Source of the DNA: Bullera alba
Lineage: Eukaryota > Basidiomycota > Tremellomycetes > Tremellales > Bulleraceae
Assembly: GCA_001600095.1 (NCBI GenBank)
Contig: BCIX01000001.1
Location: 4,427,198 to 4,491,197, forward strand
Reading direction: 5' to 3'
DNA length: 64,000 bases
Of the stretch, positions 23,462-34,814 are shown in pieces (within the stretch, counting starts at the first letter, position 1; the number at the start of each line of letters is the position of its first letter). Under the pieces are notes generated by a model that had not been told where the DNA came from, did no database searches, and saw only the letters and a list, made by a program, of their open reading frames with translations. A program made the position numbers and the translations under genes.

Positions 23462-25414
23462 ATGAGTGTCGACGTCGCAGAGGCATCCTCGTCTTCGACT
23501 GTTCTGCATTCGGGCAAAATGGATAAGCAACCACAGCTCCTGAGCCGGGAGGAGATTGCCCAGCGAATATGCCAGGGAGCCCTCCTCTTCATCTACCGCT
23601 CCAACGTGATCAACGCGACCCAGTGGGCAAAGCATCATCCAGGAGGAGCGCTGGCCATACTGCACTTTGTAGGGCGAGACGCTACCGACGAAGTCGAGGC
23701 GTATCACTCTCCTTCGGCGATCGCGAGGATGCTCAAGATGCGAGTGGGTCGCGTGGAGGTGGACCAAGAAGAAGGATGGAGAGCTTTGACCCCGCCGATA
23801 GCCCTGGGATTGGTGCAGCACCCTGATGGTGTCAAGGGCCATTGGATCAGCGAGGGACCGGTCGTACTTGGAGCTAGCATGAACATGGCAGGAGTAAATC
23901 AAGAGGTGGTAGTACTGTCTCCGGAACAGTTGGAACCGCTGGATACCATCCTCGACAGAAAACAGGAGCAACTACGTTCCAGGGCATACCACGATCTCAA
24001 AAGTCGCATCAAAGAAGCAGGACTCTTTGACCGACCGGGCCCGCTGTCTGGATATGGAAGCGACCTACTTCGGTATGCTGCACTCGGAGGATCGGCATTC
24101 GCCTTGTACTTCTTGTGAGTTCTTACGCGGGGGCCGAGGAGCAGGACAGAGCTGATCATCTCCAAGGACGACTGGATGGATCGGGCAAATGGCCTCTGCG
24201 ACCTTCCTTGGCCTCTTTTACCATCAACTAACATGTGAGTTGCTGAGCCAGATGTCCGTGCTATAAGCTGACCCCTCTGAATAGTCCTTGCTCACGATGC
24301 TGGACATACGGGAGTCACAGGACAGTGGTGGTGGGACAGAGCTATTGGGATGTTCGTCGCCAACTGGATCGGCGGACTGAGTCTAGGATGGTGGTGTGAT
24401 GTGAGTTCGATATACCGCCCGTGCAGATTCACGCTGATCCGGAGTAGAACCACAACATTCACCACTGTAAGTAGCGATATCCTCCACTGCTAGCTTTCGC
24501 TGACAAGCTAACCTCCACAGTGGTCACGAACCATCCCGAGCATGACCCAGATATCCAGCACATCCCCTTCTTTGCCATCTCCAAGGACTTTTTCGGCAAC
24601 CTCTGGTCTACATACTACAAGCGAATCATGCCATTCGACGGGTTCTCCAAGGCCATGATCTCGTTACAGTGCGTCAAACCCTCACACGAACTAGGACCCA
24701 TACTGACCTGACACAGGCACAAGCTGTACTTTGTCGTGCTCTCGCTCGCCAGGTTCAACCTCTACGCCAACTCGTATACTTACCTCCTGGGCCCGAAACC
24801 GAAACACGACAATTTCTGGCGCTTCGAGCTGGGCGGTGTGGCCTTTTTCTGGCTTTACTTCGGGTTGATGTTGAAGAATCTGCCCAATTGGAAGATGAGG
24901 ATAGCATACCTTCTAGTCAGCCACATTGTAACCAGTCCAGTCCACATTCAGGTCAGTTGTCTCCCGCACTCATACCTTGAGCTCATGGCTGATGCCGCGG
25001 TCAGATCACATTGTCACATTTCGCTTGCTCGACGGAAGATCTGGGTCCAACGGAATCCTTCCCCTCGCGTCAATTGCGGACGACGATGGATGTGATCTGC
25101 TCCCCCGAAGTCGAGTTCCTCCACGGCGGCCTCCATCTCCAAGTCACGCATCACCTGTTCCCAAGGCTGCCGAGGCATAATCTCCGAGCGGCAAGCTTGC
25201 TGGTCAAGGAGTATTGCAAAGAGCAGGACATCAATTATCGCGAGCACGGCTTCATCGAAGGGTGAGTGGCGCTAGTCTACGACGAGGTGGTGATCGCTGA
25301 CGACGCCTGTGCCGTAGGAACAAGCACGTCTTGACTGTTTTGGAGGACGTGGCTCGACAGTTGACATTCTTGAAGACCGTCGCGGATGCGGAGATTGACG
25401 AAAAGTTGAAATAG
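23462..25414 (+). CDS. Delta-8 sphingolipid desaturase (cytochrome b5 fusion)
   Basis: An ER membrane enzyme that inserts the delta-8 double bond into the long-chain base of ceramides, a step of the fungal glucosylceramide pathway. The N-terminus is a cytochrome b5 domain with the haem motif HHPGG (about residues 58-62) and a second haem histidine in EAYHSP. The desaturase domain carries the three histidine boxes: HDAGH, HNIHH and QVTHH, the last with Gln in place of the first His, as in front-end and sphingolipid desaturases. Several hydrophobic segments lie between boxes (for example LGGSAFALYFL and VAFFWLYFGLML). Multiple short introns. The ATG at 23462 (MSVDVAEASS) was preferred to 23396, which would add 22 residues ahead of the b5 fold. 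Delta-6 fatty-acid desaturases share this layout, but fungal homologues of this form are usually sphingolipid enzymes. Confidence 0.88.
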
Positions 25415-25635
25415 ATCATAAACGTAGACACATGTCTCGGCTGCTGCATTGTACGAGTGTCGACTTATAAGTGTGGATCGTCCAATATATGTGCATAAAG
25501 ATAAGGGGCAGGCGCTACAAGATCTCGGAACTCCCCGTGGATCGCTCATCGTCATTCATCAAAAGTCGTCATTGGGCCGGCACGACGACCATTATTCGTT
25601 CTACCACTTCGCAAAGGATCGATGATCGCCTCGTA

Positions 25636-27776
25636 TCATGCCATATTGGCAGTTTCGTCCACTTCGAACGTGGTCTACGAGCCGTTAGCCCGGTCGCGAT
25701 TGTCGCAAGCCAGCACTCACCACTTGGGGGAGATAGGCTGCAGCACTCAGGTCCAACACCCAAAAGTCATCAAAGACCTTTACGCCATTGTATCCTCCGG
25801 AAATGAAGAGCCTTGCGTCGTGTAGTGTTGCAACGTGGTAGCCCCGACCCGGCGGTGGAGTGCCCTTGGGCACCTTTGTCTCCCATTGCAGGGTGACTAT
25901 AGAGGCAGAATCAGCTGAGTCACCCTTTATTCAAGAATGGTTATGATAGCTTACCCAGATTGAAGAGCAACACGTCCTGCGCGTACGTCGAGCCATTATG
26001 CCCCCCGACAACGAAGAGGTAAGAGCCGACTTGGGTCGAAGTGTGTGATAGGCGATTGTGTTGGATTTCAGTGCTGAGCAATGTCCAAACGAGCGACTCT
26101 GAGACGACGCATCAGCAGATTGCTCAGAACAAATCCCGCTCTGCTACTCACCGAGGTCCAGGACGTGAATATCGGCAAAACTGGCGTGGCCATCACTGCC
26201 TCCAAATACGATCATCTTGCTCCCGACCAGGTTCGCCGTATGATACCCTTTCTTCTGAGGCACTTTTCCGCTCGTCGCCCATTCCTGCCATGTCAATCTG
26301 CTTGAATCAGAGACGTCCAAAGCCCAGACATCGTTCAATGCGGCCTGTCCATTCCCGCCCCCAAAGACGACCAGATAGTGGCCATATAATATCGTAGTGT
26401 GCGCTCGGCGAGGGGGCGGCAAGACTGAAGATGTGATGTTGGGTCTGGAGAATCGATGGGTGACGGTGTCAAAGGTCCACACGTCATTGCTGTACGTCGG
26501 ACCATCGCCTCCCCCAAAAATGTACAGCCTTGATCCCACGAGGGTCGTGGTGTGCGCCCGGAGTGGAGGTAGCCTCTCGCCATACGTCTCCACAGAGCTC
26601 CAGCAGAGAGTCTCCGTGTCGAACCATGCCACACCCCTCCAACAGATCTTTCCGTCAACCCCGCCCAAGAACCAAATCTTATCGCGAACTAGAGTGCCTG
26701 TATGCGCGCGCAGAGGTTGTTCCGAGGCATGTCCATGAGTCGGCAGCGCTGAGAAGTACATTGCTGCCGTTGGCACCCTCCCCGTTATTGTCTTTGACTG
26801 AGGGAGTTGCGGTATCCGAGGTCCAGCAGACGACTGGATGACCTTGGTCGCGGTGGATTTCCGACTATGCCCGCCATCTTCCTTCGGCATGACTGAGGAT
26901 TTCGTTGCGGCTCTTCGTCTCCGAGGTGGGTTCTCTCCATCGTCCTCGACATCCTTCTTTGCGGCGTTGCTGTCCACAGCTTTAGACGTGACGCGTTCTT
27001 CAGGGTCGCCTTTGGCCATCGAGGAGGAAGCGTGGGGGACATTTGCATGATCTGTGTCCTCTGCCAGGACCCCGTCCGCGTGCCGCTCTCTCGTATCGAC
27101 TCTCCGCGTCCAGTCGCCGATGACAGGTCCGAGGGGCAACGTGCCGTTACCAAGGGTGAATTCTCGCTGACGACCACTCGTCGATGCCTGTAGCGGAGGT
27201 ATAGGGATAGATGTTGATGCTGGAATGGAGGACTGTGAGTCAGGCGCACGGGTCTGAGCTAGATGAGAGGGATAGGTGATTGGAGCAAGGTCATCCGGAG
27301 GCGCGAACCTCGTGAGGTCTTCCGGCGCGACTGGTGTAAGAGGGAGGGATGATGTTCTGGACGGTAGTGACAAGTTTGCGGATTGCTGATTGAGCCCACC
27401 ATCTTTCATGATCTCCACACCGTCGGGTGAGCCATTGCGGTGGTGGTTGGGGGGGACGTAAGAGATGTGATCGTCTGTTGATAGTCTGACGTTGGACGGA
27501 TATGTGGATCCCCGCTGATGAGTTGACGTGGGAGTCGATGTCGATGCGTTGGGCTCTACTGCTGGCGGGGTAGATGCCTTGTCGCGACGGAAAGGACCTC
27601 TGCCGATACCAGGAAGTCTGCGAAACGTCGCAGAGGTGGGCAAAGTGACACCAGGACTGGACGACATTCGTTGTCTGCCTGTATCAACAGGTGTTCAGCT
27701 TGGTCTTACCGTGCGCGATAGACACCAGTACATCGTTACCGTACACTTTAGGCGGGGACTCACCGTTTGAATCCAT
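25636..27776 (-). CDS. Kelch-repeat beta-propeller protein with disordered N-terminus
   Basis: Starts MDSNG at 27776, an intron follows, and the main exon continues RQRMSSSPGVTL. The first 270 residues are Ser/Thr/Pro/Arg-rich and disordered. At least six Kelch blades follow, each with the Gly-Gly and spaced Tyr/Trp pattern: DKIWFLGGVDG, SRLYIFGGGDG, HYLVVFGGGNG, SKMIVFGGSDG, SYLFVVGGHNG and ARLFISGGYNG. Further introns separate the last two blades, and the final exon ends QVTTFEVDETANMA at a TGA at 25636-25638. Such propellers are protein-binding platforms, and fungal examples include cell-polarity factors (Tea1, Kel1) and Ral2, but I cannot assign this one. The 3' end converges on the desaturase. 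Confidence 0.8.
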
Positions 27777-28165
27777 AGTGCCAATATCACAGGCTTCTCC
27801 TGCGGATCAACGCCATACGACGTGTGGAAGGTGACCAGATCCCGGCGAGCCAGACCACCTGCCCGATACCTTTCTCCCGAAGGCGGGTGATCAAACGAAC
27901 GAAAGCGCGTCGTCCCCAGCCGAAGATTCGGGTACAGGATACAGCGTGACCTTTCCTGAGCTTGCTGTTAGAGGCTACGCAGTGTATGCGACTGAGAGAG
28001 GGGTTGATAGGGTGATGGAGGTCTAGAGTAAAGGTAAAAGGTGAAGGAAGTGGGGGTTTGTTGTCGATCGAAATCTGAAACGGGAGTGTAACAACAACCC
28101 GGCTAGTGTGTCAAATTTCACCCCCCTTCTTCTTCCTTGCAACTCCTTCTCAACGCTACCAGTGC
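27777..28165. other. Divergent promoter region, Kelch gene / NEPRO-like gene
   Basis: About 390 bp between two divergent start codons. The stretch just before the plus-strand ATG is pyrimidine-rich (CCCCCCTTCTTCTTCC). No gene or conserved box is evident. Confidence 0.4.
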
Positions 28166-28993
28166 ATGGTGTTCGCATACAGCGACATGGTGGGCACGGC
28201 GGCAGGACAGGCTCCTTGCCATGGACAGCTACATCCTTCCGTTAGAGGTCATCTCGAGACGGAATTGGCGCTTCTCACGAACTTGAGGAACAAGTCGAAA
28301 GACCAACATCGCTCCCAACCCTTCCTGCGACGACTGGAGCAGGTCATCCGCATGGTCAAAACGGTCCAGAGCCACATGGCCAAAATGACCACCGCTACAG
28401 ACAGGCTAGTTGTGCCTCATACTCAAGCTATCCTGACAAAAGTAGGTAGAAACACCACCTATCTCATACAGCTGAGCTGACGGGATGAACAGTTCAAAGT
28501 AGTATTGGAGACGGCCGCTCGAGCGACCTACCAGATCATCGAATTGAGGCATTTCCTCCCTTTGCAAGTGATGCTACTTGGGTCTTACTCCCGACTGTTC
28601 ACTTTGTACTCGCATATCCAGCAAAAGCTCCTCGGCGACCTGAACACCCAACGACCCAAACAAGAATCGACAGTCTCCTCTGTAGCCGACATCGGACCAC
28701 ACAAGGATATCGGGAGACCCATAGCGAGACCTATCATCGATGTCATGGATATGGACGTGGACATGGGATTGCCTCTACCCATACAATCCGACCCCAAGCT
28801 AGCGGCCAAGCCGGCCTTGAGTAGCGTCAATCATCTCAATGCCGAGTCAACTTCAACAATGGGATCCACCGATGAAATCGTAGAAGTGGCAGAGAAGAAG
28901 AAGAAGAAGCGGGCACCTGAACAGACTACAAAGTCGATCGCGAAGAAGAAGAAGAGACGGGACGCAATGGACGACATCTTCGGTGGCCTGTGA
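28166..28993 (+). CDS. NEPRO/Rmp1-like nucleolar protein
   Basis: Two exons joined across a clean intron at 28442-28492. The N-terminal half is helical with NLRNKSKDQHRSQPFLRRLEQVIRMVKTV and FLPLQVMLLGSYSRLFTLYSHI, resembling the N-terminal domain of the nucleolus and neural progenitor protein (NEPRO) family and the RNase MRP subunit Rmp1. The C-terminus has basic Lys/Arg clusters (EKKKKKRA, KKKKRRDA), likely nuclear or nucleolar localisation signals, and ends DDIFGGL. If the assignment holds it acts with RNase MRP/P or in pre-rRNA processing. The start is uncertain: ATGs at 28166 and 28187 are both in frame. Its stop lies only 43 bp from the stop of the opposing kinase gene. Confidence 0.55.
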
Positions 28994-29036
28994 ACGACAA
29001 CATACATAGTCCCCGCGGGCACAGCTTCTATTGGCA

Positions 29037-31288
29037 TTATAACGCTTCTTCGACATGATCTATGCCCATCTCGTCCCACGATCGCAGTATTTCTGCGGCT
29101 GTCGGTCTAGCCTCTGGATCTGGATCCAGCATCTCCTTGAGAATCTCCCTCACTTGGATGTCCACCATGGTCTCGCCATCTAGGAATAGCATACAGGGTG
29201 TGCCATCCGGATACAGCGGGACACCTAGCGACGGCACCGTCTCCGCCTCATTGGTCGATTCGGCGATGGTGGGAGATGTCGGAGATGTTCCATCAATCGA
29301 CCTTCGGGTGGGTCCATTCCGTATTGGCACCAATCCCCTCCCGGTTTGATGGTTGTGCTCGGTTAAGAGCGCCGCCATGGCGTCGTTAACAGAAGAGGGT
29401 TGCTTCATCCACTTCGCCCACAACTTGACTCCCGCCGGCGAGTCGATGCCAGTTTCACTCCGAACTAGGTCCTCCGATGCTTTGAGCGACTCCGCCGATG
29501 ACATCCTGGTCAACCTTGGTCTATCTCCACCTCCGCCAGGCACTCGCAGTGATCCACCCCTCTTGACGCCTTCCTGATTGATCCCCAGCTCTCGCCAGGC
29601 GGAAGGATATGGGCTTCCAGCGTTGCTCGGCTGTTCCGAGCCGATCTTCCCGAGACGTGTCCTCTCCTCGTACGCCCACAACCCTCCCCTTCGGACATGG
29701 TGCATCATCTCGATGGTGCGACATCCTCGAAATGGCTCCCTGCCGGTAATACACTGGTACAGCGTAGCTCCGAGCGCGAAGATGTCGACAGGGAAGGAGA
29801 AGCATCGCGTAGGATCCACCAGTTCTGGCGGAGAGAAGGGTAATGTGCCCAGACCGACGCCATCGGTCGGTGGGTGTGCAGGGTGTATTAGAAGTGAAGA
29901 GCCAAAATCGGACAGACGCAATTGCAGGTCCATAGTGAGCTAGGTGATGGGTCAGCCACATTCTGTCCTCATCGGCCGTACCCTATTAGACTCACTAGGA
30001 GATTGCCCGGCTTGACATCTGCATGTACAACGCCTTTCTCATGAACCCAAGCGAGTGCCGAAGCTCCCTGTCTCGCCCATCTCTCCCACAAATTCTTTCC
30101 CACCAGGCCTGGACTCGTTCTCAGCAGCCGATCCATGGTGCCCATCGGTGCGTGTTCCAGTAGGAGAATGAGGCGGGATACCGAAGGGGGTGTCTGTGCC
30201 ACTCGGGCTGCTTGTGCCAAGGCTGGTAACGACGCTGATGGAGACAAGGTTCCCTCGGGCATGCCAAAAGTCGAGCTTCGCTGCCGGTTGAGTCGCTTGG
30301 GTGGAGCTTGAGTCAGGGCATCGGAAGAAGACCTGCTGTGGGAGTAGGCCTTTGTGCTATCGGCGTCTTCCTTGACAGCGATCAATTTGACAATGTACAC
30401 GCTTCCATTCCTCTTCGGAGTGATCGGCACATCGTGTTGATATCGCAGTGGAGAGCAATCCCGAACTCTGGGTCGACGAACTCCGTGAGATGAAGGACCA
30501 TTGGCGCCCGTCAACCTGTTGAGGAAGAAGGCCTCTCTTAGACCCATGGTCTGAGACTGTCGATCCGGTGCCATCCTCTTCGCCGCGCACAATCTCCAGC
30601 TCCCCCCAGTAAGCCCATCCCCAAGCTCATTGATGCTCGGCTCCTTGTCCGTCTTTGATGTCTCCTTCTCGGTCTCATCTCTTGACGAAGCCTCGGACTG
30701 CCGTTTGTACGCTGCGAGAAAGACCTGGGCATATCGCCCCTCGCCTAGCATATACGTCGGAGCGATACTGAACCGCAAGCTGACTTCATCCGTAGCCGCG
30801 GGCAGCGGCGGCCTCCATGACGATAGCTCCTCTGTGGACAACGACGGCGACTGGTGTAACGGCGACAGAGGCTCGTGAGGGCCTGCAATGTGGGTGTTGA
30901 CCCCTGGCGGGGGTGGCTTCCTATGCCTGCTGGACGCTCTCGAGAGGGACAAGGGGGAAGGCGCAAACGAGGGTGTCGAATTGATTCGAGAAGCTGAAGA
31001 CGTACCGCTCGATGCGGGAGGGGGTAGTCTAGGTGCCGGTGAGGGTGTGCCTAGGGAGCCGGAATCGAAGAATGACGATGTCCTTGGGGAGAGAATGGGC
31101 GAGTTGGCTGCGCTATTGCTGGTGGAGGCGGCTTGTCCGGCAACTACGGGTGACGGAGGTGGTAATGGCGGCTCGAACGATAGTGAGAAGAGGTCATTTC
31201 TCGAGGAGGATGTACTGGACGAAGAGACCGATGCTTGCCGTAGGTGATCGTGAGCCAGGTCGTCGAACAAGGAGGGGAATCTGGACAT
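29037..31288 (-). CDS. Divergent serine/threonine protein kinase
   Basis: Two exons split between the catalytic loop and the DFG motif (donor GTGAGT, acceptor CACCTAG). About 170 disordered Ser/Pro-rich residues come first. The kinase fold is then visible: glycine loop GEGRYAQVF (about residue 182), lysine in CAAKRMA, helix-C Glu in GLREAFFLNRL, catalytic HADVKPGNLL (about 420), DFG in LSDFGSSLL, PPEL in place of APE, and DIFALGATLYQCITGREPF. All residues needed for catalysis are present, but HRD reads HAD. Three long inserts stand out: after the beta-3 lysine, before the hinge, and a Ser/Pro-rich one of about 150 residues in the C-lobe before the last helix. I cannot place it in a named kinase family. 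Confidence 0.8.
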
Positions 31289-31756
31289 TATCGGGCGGCT
31301 CCCACTGGGTACGGGTATGAGTCTGCCTGAAGACTGGCATCGATCTCGCTCCGGGGTATACTATAGCTGTTCCATTATACGGTGTCGCGTCGTTGGTGTT
31401 GTCAGACACGAGCTGCTACACGTGCTCTGACTATGGCGCGTGATTATACGAGTCTTATGTACAGGTGAAGATAGGGACTTGACAAGAGGGAGATTGAGAA
31501 ACAAACTGATGAAATTGTTTGGTCCAAAAGACAATCAAACGTTGTCAACCACCAACCTGTTCGCAGCAACTGCAGGGCTGTGCACGACGTCTTCCACAGC
31601 GTCAACGGCTGTCAACGGTCACGCCAAACACTTCCGTCCACAAAGACAAAGACAGAAGATTAGAATGTGGTGCAGTACTATAATGCTCAACTCCATCCAT
31701 ACAACTGACTGCATTGCAGTCGACAACGTACTGTACTTCGTTTCCTTTCTTCTCAT
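31289..31756. promoter_or_regulatory. Upstream region of the kinase gene with a CACGTG box
   Basis: Contains the kinase promoter and the 3' UTR of the STIMATE-family gene. A CACGTG sits at 31419-31424, 131 bp before the kinase ATG. A 109-codon plus-strand frame here has no protein-like composition. Confidence 0.4.
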
Positions 31757-33125
31757 CTATCTCCCTTGATCGCCCTCGTCGCCAAATCTAGAGCTCGAGG
31801 GGAACGGTCCCGGGCTGAGCATTATAGTGTCTGGCGAGGGAGCTCTTGACCTCTTATTCCGAGGGTCTAGCCGATCCTCGGTACCCAGAGCATTGACATA
31901 TGTCGAGTACGCTTCGTCCTCGTTCTCCTCCGGCCTCTCCCGGCTGATTGCCTCCCACATCGACTCATTGCGCGTCGTGGTCATGCTGCCATACCGCCGA
32001 CTCAAGCCAGGCGATGATTGCCGTGACGCCGATAGGAGTGGTGAAGAGGGCAGGACTGGGGATTTGCTTGGTGGGATATCCGCAGCGAGGTGTTGTGAGC
32101 TGGTATCTTCGGGTCGTAAGAAAGCCGACGAGTCTCCAGTTGAGAGTCTCGTATATGCACCACCCCCGCCACCACCAGATCCACCTTGTTCCTCGTCATA
32201 GTCTCCAGATGCGATCTTGCCACCGGCTTTGATGACCTGGTCGACAATACAGAATTGGATCACTGTCATGGTGAGCGGGAAGACGGCCATGACGAAGATG
32301 ACCTGGACCCGGGGTGATAGCCATTCGAGTAATGTCTGCGCAAACGTTGATAAGGCGGGTGAAATGACCGGTAATAGGAGTGGGAGTAGAATGAGCAGCT
32401 TCATAACGATGATCGAGAGGAGATATGGCACGAGCTGCTTCCACCAGCTACGGAAGCCATCAGCGAGATGTCCGGCCAAGGAGTCTTGGTCTTCGCTCAC
32501 AACTGGGGTCTCGGCGGGACGCCATACTGACCGCTGATGAAGCCTTCGTATCCGAGATGCGTGGTGAAGAGGTAGGTGAAGCCTTTGAGAGCGAGGAAAA
32601 ATATGAGGACACCTGGAGAAGTTCGTTCGTCGGCTGGGCGTTGCAGAAGTAATGTGCTTCCTGGCTTGGCATCACGCACCTATAGTTGTGTCGATGAGAA
32701 CATTGAGAAAGTACAGCGAGCAAGGGTTATTGTTGGCCGCTAGAGCTATTTGATCCGAGATCTACATGATCGATCAGCACAAGGTGATTGCTCCGAGCAT
32801 CGTCGGTGCCTCGAGGTCGTGTGACTTACGACTAGGTTAAGGAGATGAATGACCATTTGTCCCGCTAGCTGTTTACCTATGTCCCATAACCAGATTCTCC
32901 AGGGCCGTTTCCGCTTCTCCAGCTGCCTCTTGACCACCAGTGATGCGACGACCAACACGCCCACTGCAGTTAGTTGATAGATCAGCGCGATTCATCCAGT
33001 CGGGCAGGTCGACACGTACTCAGTGCTTGGACGACCAGCGCGGTGGGACCCAGCAGTCGGCATCTGGATGGATCGCTTGGGAGCCCATGAGGAGGCGGAG
33101 GGGTACCAGGTGTGGGCGTGTCCAT
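31757..33125 (-). CDS. STIMATE-family multi-pass membrane protein
   Basis: Five exons starting MDTPTPGTPPP at 33125. Membrane segments include VGVLVVASLVVK, a long one in CSLYFLNVLIDTTIGVLIFF continuing LALKGFTYLF, LLSIIVMKLLILLPLLLPV, and VIFVMAVFPLTMTVIQFCIV. The cysteine-leucine CRLLGPTALVVQ opening, the CSLYFLNVLIDTT segment and the Trp-rich WRIWLWDIGKQ loop match the STIMATE/YPL162C family. The animal member promotes STIM1 activation at ER-plasma membrane junctions; the yeast one sits in the vacuolar membrane and its role is unclear. The C-terminal tail of about 140 residues is Ser/Pro-rich and disordered with a Gly run. Confidence 0.78.
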
Positions 33126-33498
33126 ACTGGAGACGTTGTATGCTCGCTTTCCACCAGTCTTGTCCCGACTCTTGAATATACCGCAGCCTGGTCGACTCGG
33201 CGCAGGCGGCGATGATTGGCACGATCCCCAGACCACACAGTCCACCGCGTCCTTTCTTCTGTTCGTGACTCCGTCTTTTCCTTCAGCGCTCCAGGAGTAT
33301 CGGCACAGCTACGTCGAAGCTGGTGAGACCCAATGCTTCGGTTTATACACAAGTGAGAGGGAGGTGACGAGTCGACAACACGGTCCGTCTTCACTTTTGC
33401 GGCAAATTTCGGGCCGTCTTTTGCTTTGTCAACGACGTAGATCCTCCTCCACTTTCCGTCTCCATCCTTGGCTTTACTCTACTCTAGGCCTATACGAT
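33126..33498. other. Divergent promoter region, STIMATE-family gene / helical unknown
   Basis: A 373-bp gap between divergent starts. A plus-strand frame stays open from 33112 into the next gene, but its upstream part overlaps the opposing N-terminus and lacks protein character, so it is not treated as coding. No box stands out. Confidence 0.4.
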
Positions 33499-34700
33499 AT
33501 GGCAGCAGTATCAAGCACGGAGACCACGACTGACAACTACTACACCGTCGCTCTGGGCGATGATCGGAAGGTAGAGACGCCTACGGAGGAGCCAGCAGCA
33601 CGGGGTCAAGCGGATGACAAGGCATCGAGGGCTGCTGTCCGACAGGCAAGGATTGCAGCGGCGGTGGAGAGGTCCAAGACGGAGTATCAGCCAGAACACG
33701 CTTATACCGAGCGCAGCGTGAGTCTCAGTCACCCCAAAAGGCCGCGGCAGTCGCAGGAGAGCTGACGGGTGCTCACTTGATCAGACTTCGAGCAGTATAA
33801 GTCGTCAAGAGGCGAAAGTGGAGAAATACAAGCTAGGTGAGCTAGCAGAGTTCGTGATACCACCGGGGAGGGCAGCGTTCTGATCGCATCCTACCCAACA
33901 GAGCACTTGGTCACCTCGCTCTACTATGGTAACCCGCCGGAGTATGGACAGATAGTCCAACTTGTCCTCGAGGCGTTGGACGAGCAACCAAAGGCGGTCC
34001 TATCGCGAGAGGTGCTCGACACGTCTCTGCAAGCAGCCCTCAAGACTGGCAACACTGAAGCTGGAGTCAGACTCGCCGCTCTGACCGAACCACACGTTAG
34101 TGCTATTCCACCTTTTCTCCCAACCATTTACTGACCCGGATGCCGGAAATAGTGGAAGACATCGTTCGCCGGGCTGGCAGCTACCGCTTCAGACGCCTAC
34201 CTTGCAGCTGGTCGATCGCGAGGCGAGTGTTTACCGAGCTGACGACGGCTTGATGACAGAACTGATGTGATGCTGTAGAAGCCGCCATACCCCTCTTAAC
34301 CTCGATCAGCTCGTATGGCTTCCACGAGCCAACTTTACAGCGGCTAGTGGACGTGCTTTTACAGATACAGGACGACGAGACCGAGCCGGCCGGTGCGCAT
34401 CTCAAAGCTCTGACTGCGGCAGCGCAGAGTGTACTGCGGAACATCAGACCCCTGCCGTCCCACTCGTTATTCGACAATCCCCCCCATCCGATTGATGCCG
34501 CGCAGGGCTCGGATACGATACCAATCCCACCCGAAGCTGTCGACCTGGACGCCATCGATACTGTCGAGCTATCTGCATTCTTCGCGTTGGAGGGCAAGCA
34601 GGCACAAATGATACAAGGCGTTCTTCGGCGGATGCAGAAAGCGCTCAAGAGTAAAGAGGTGGAGGAAGTACACGAAGAGAGAGGAGTCCGACAACTATGA
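33499..34700 (+). CDS. Unknown alpha-helical protein
   Basis: Not recognised. Five exons (33499-33717, 33785-33836, 33902-34095, 34153-34222, 34279-34700) give 318 residues. The first 60 residues are polar and disordered. From EHLVTSLYYGNPPEYGQIVQLVLEALDEQP onward it is a run of amphipathic helices with ARM/TPR-like spacing (ALKTGNTEAGVRLAALTEPH, AYLAAGRSREAAIPLLTSI, LQRLVDVLLQIQ). A conserved-looking acidic segment IPPEAVDLDAIDTVELSAFFALEG precedes a basic C-terminal helix. No signal peptide or membrane segment. The fourth intron (34223-34278) keeps frame only with a GC donor (GCGAGT). Most likely a scaffold or assembly protein, but that is a guess. It converges on SET5 with 114 bp between stops. 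Confidence 0.75.
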
Positions 34701-34814
34701 TCGTGCCATATAATAATGCATCCATACCTGCATGCTCACTACAGGCGAATGGTGCAATGGTTATATTGATCGACTGAATTTACTGAGTACGGTAGATCAC
34801 CACACTGAGGTCTC

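Noticed and set aside
28880..28962. AAG-rich repeats as a microsatellite
   Set aside because: They encode the Lys-rich nuclear signal of the NEPRO-like protein and are too short and irregular to be a separate repeat.
31440..31769. 109-codon plus-strand frame upstream of the kinase gene
   Set aside because: Lies in promoter and 3' UTR sequence and runs into the opposing STIMATE-family stop; composition not protein-like.
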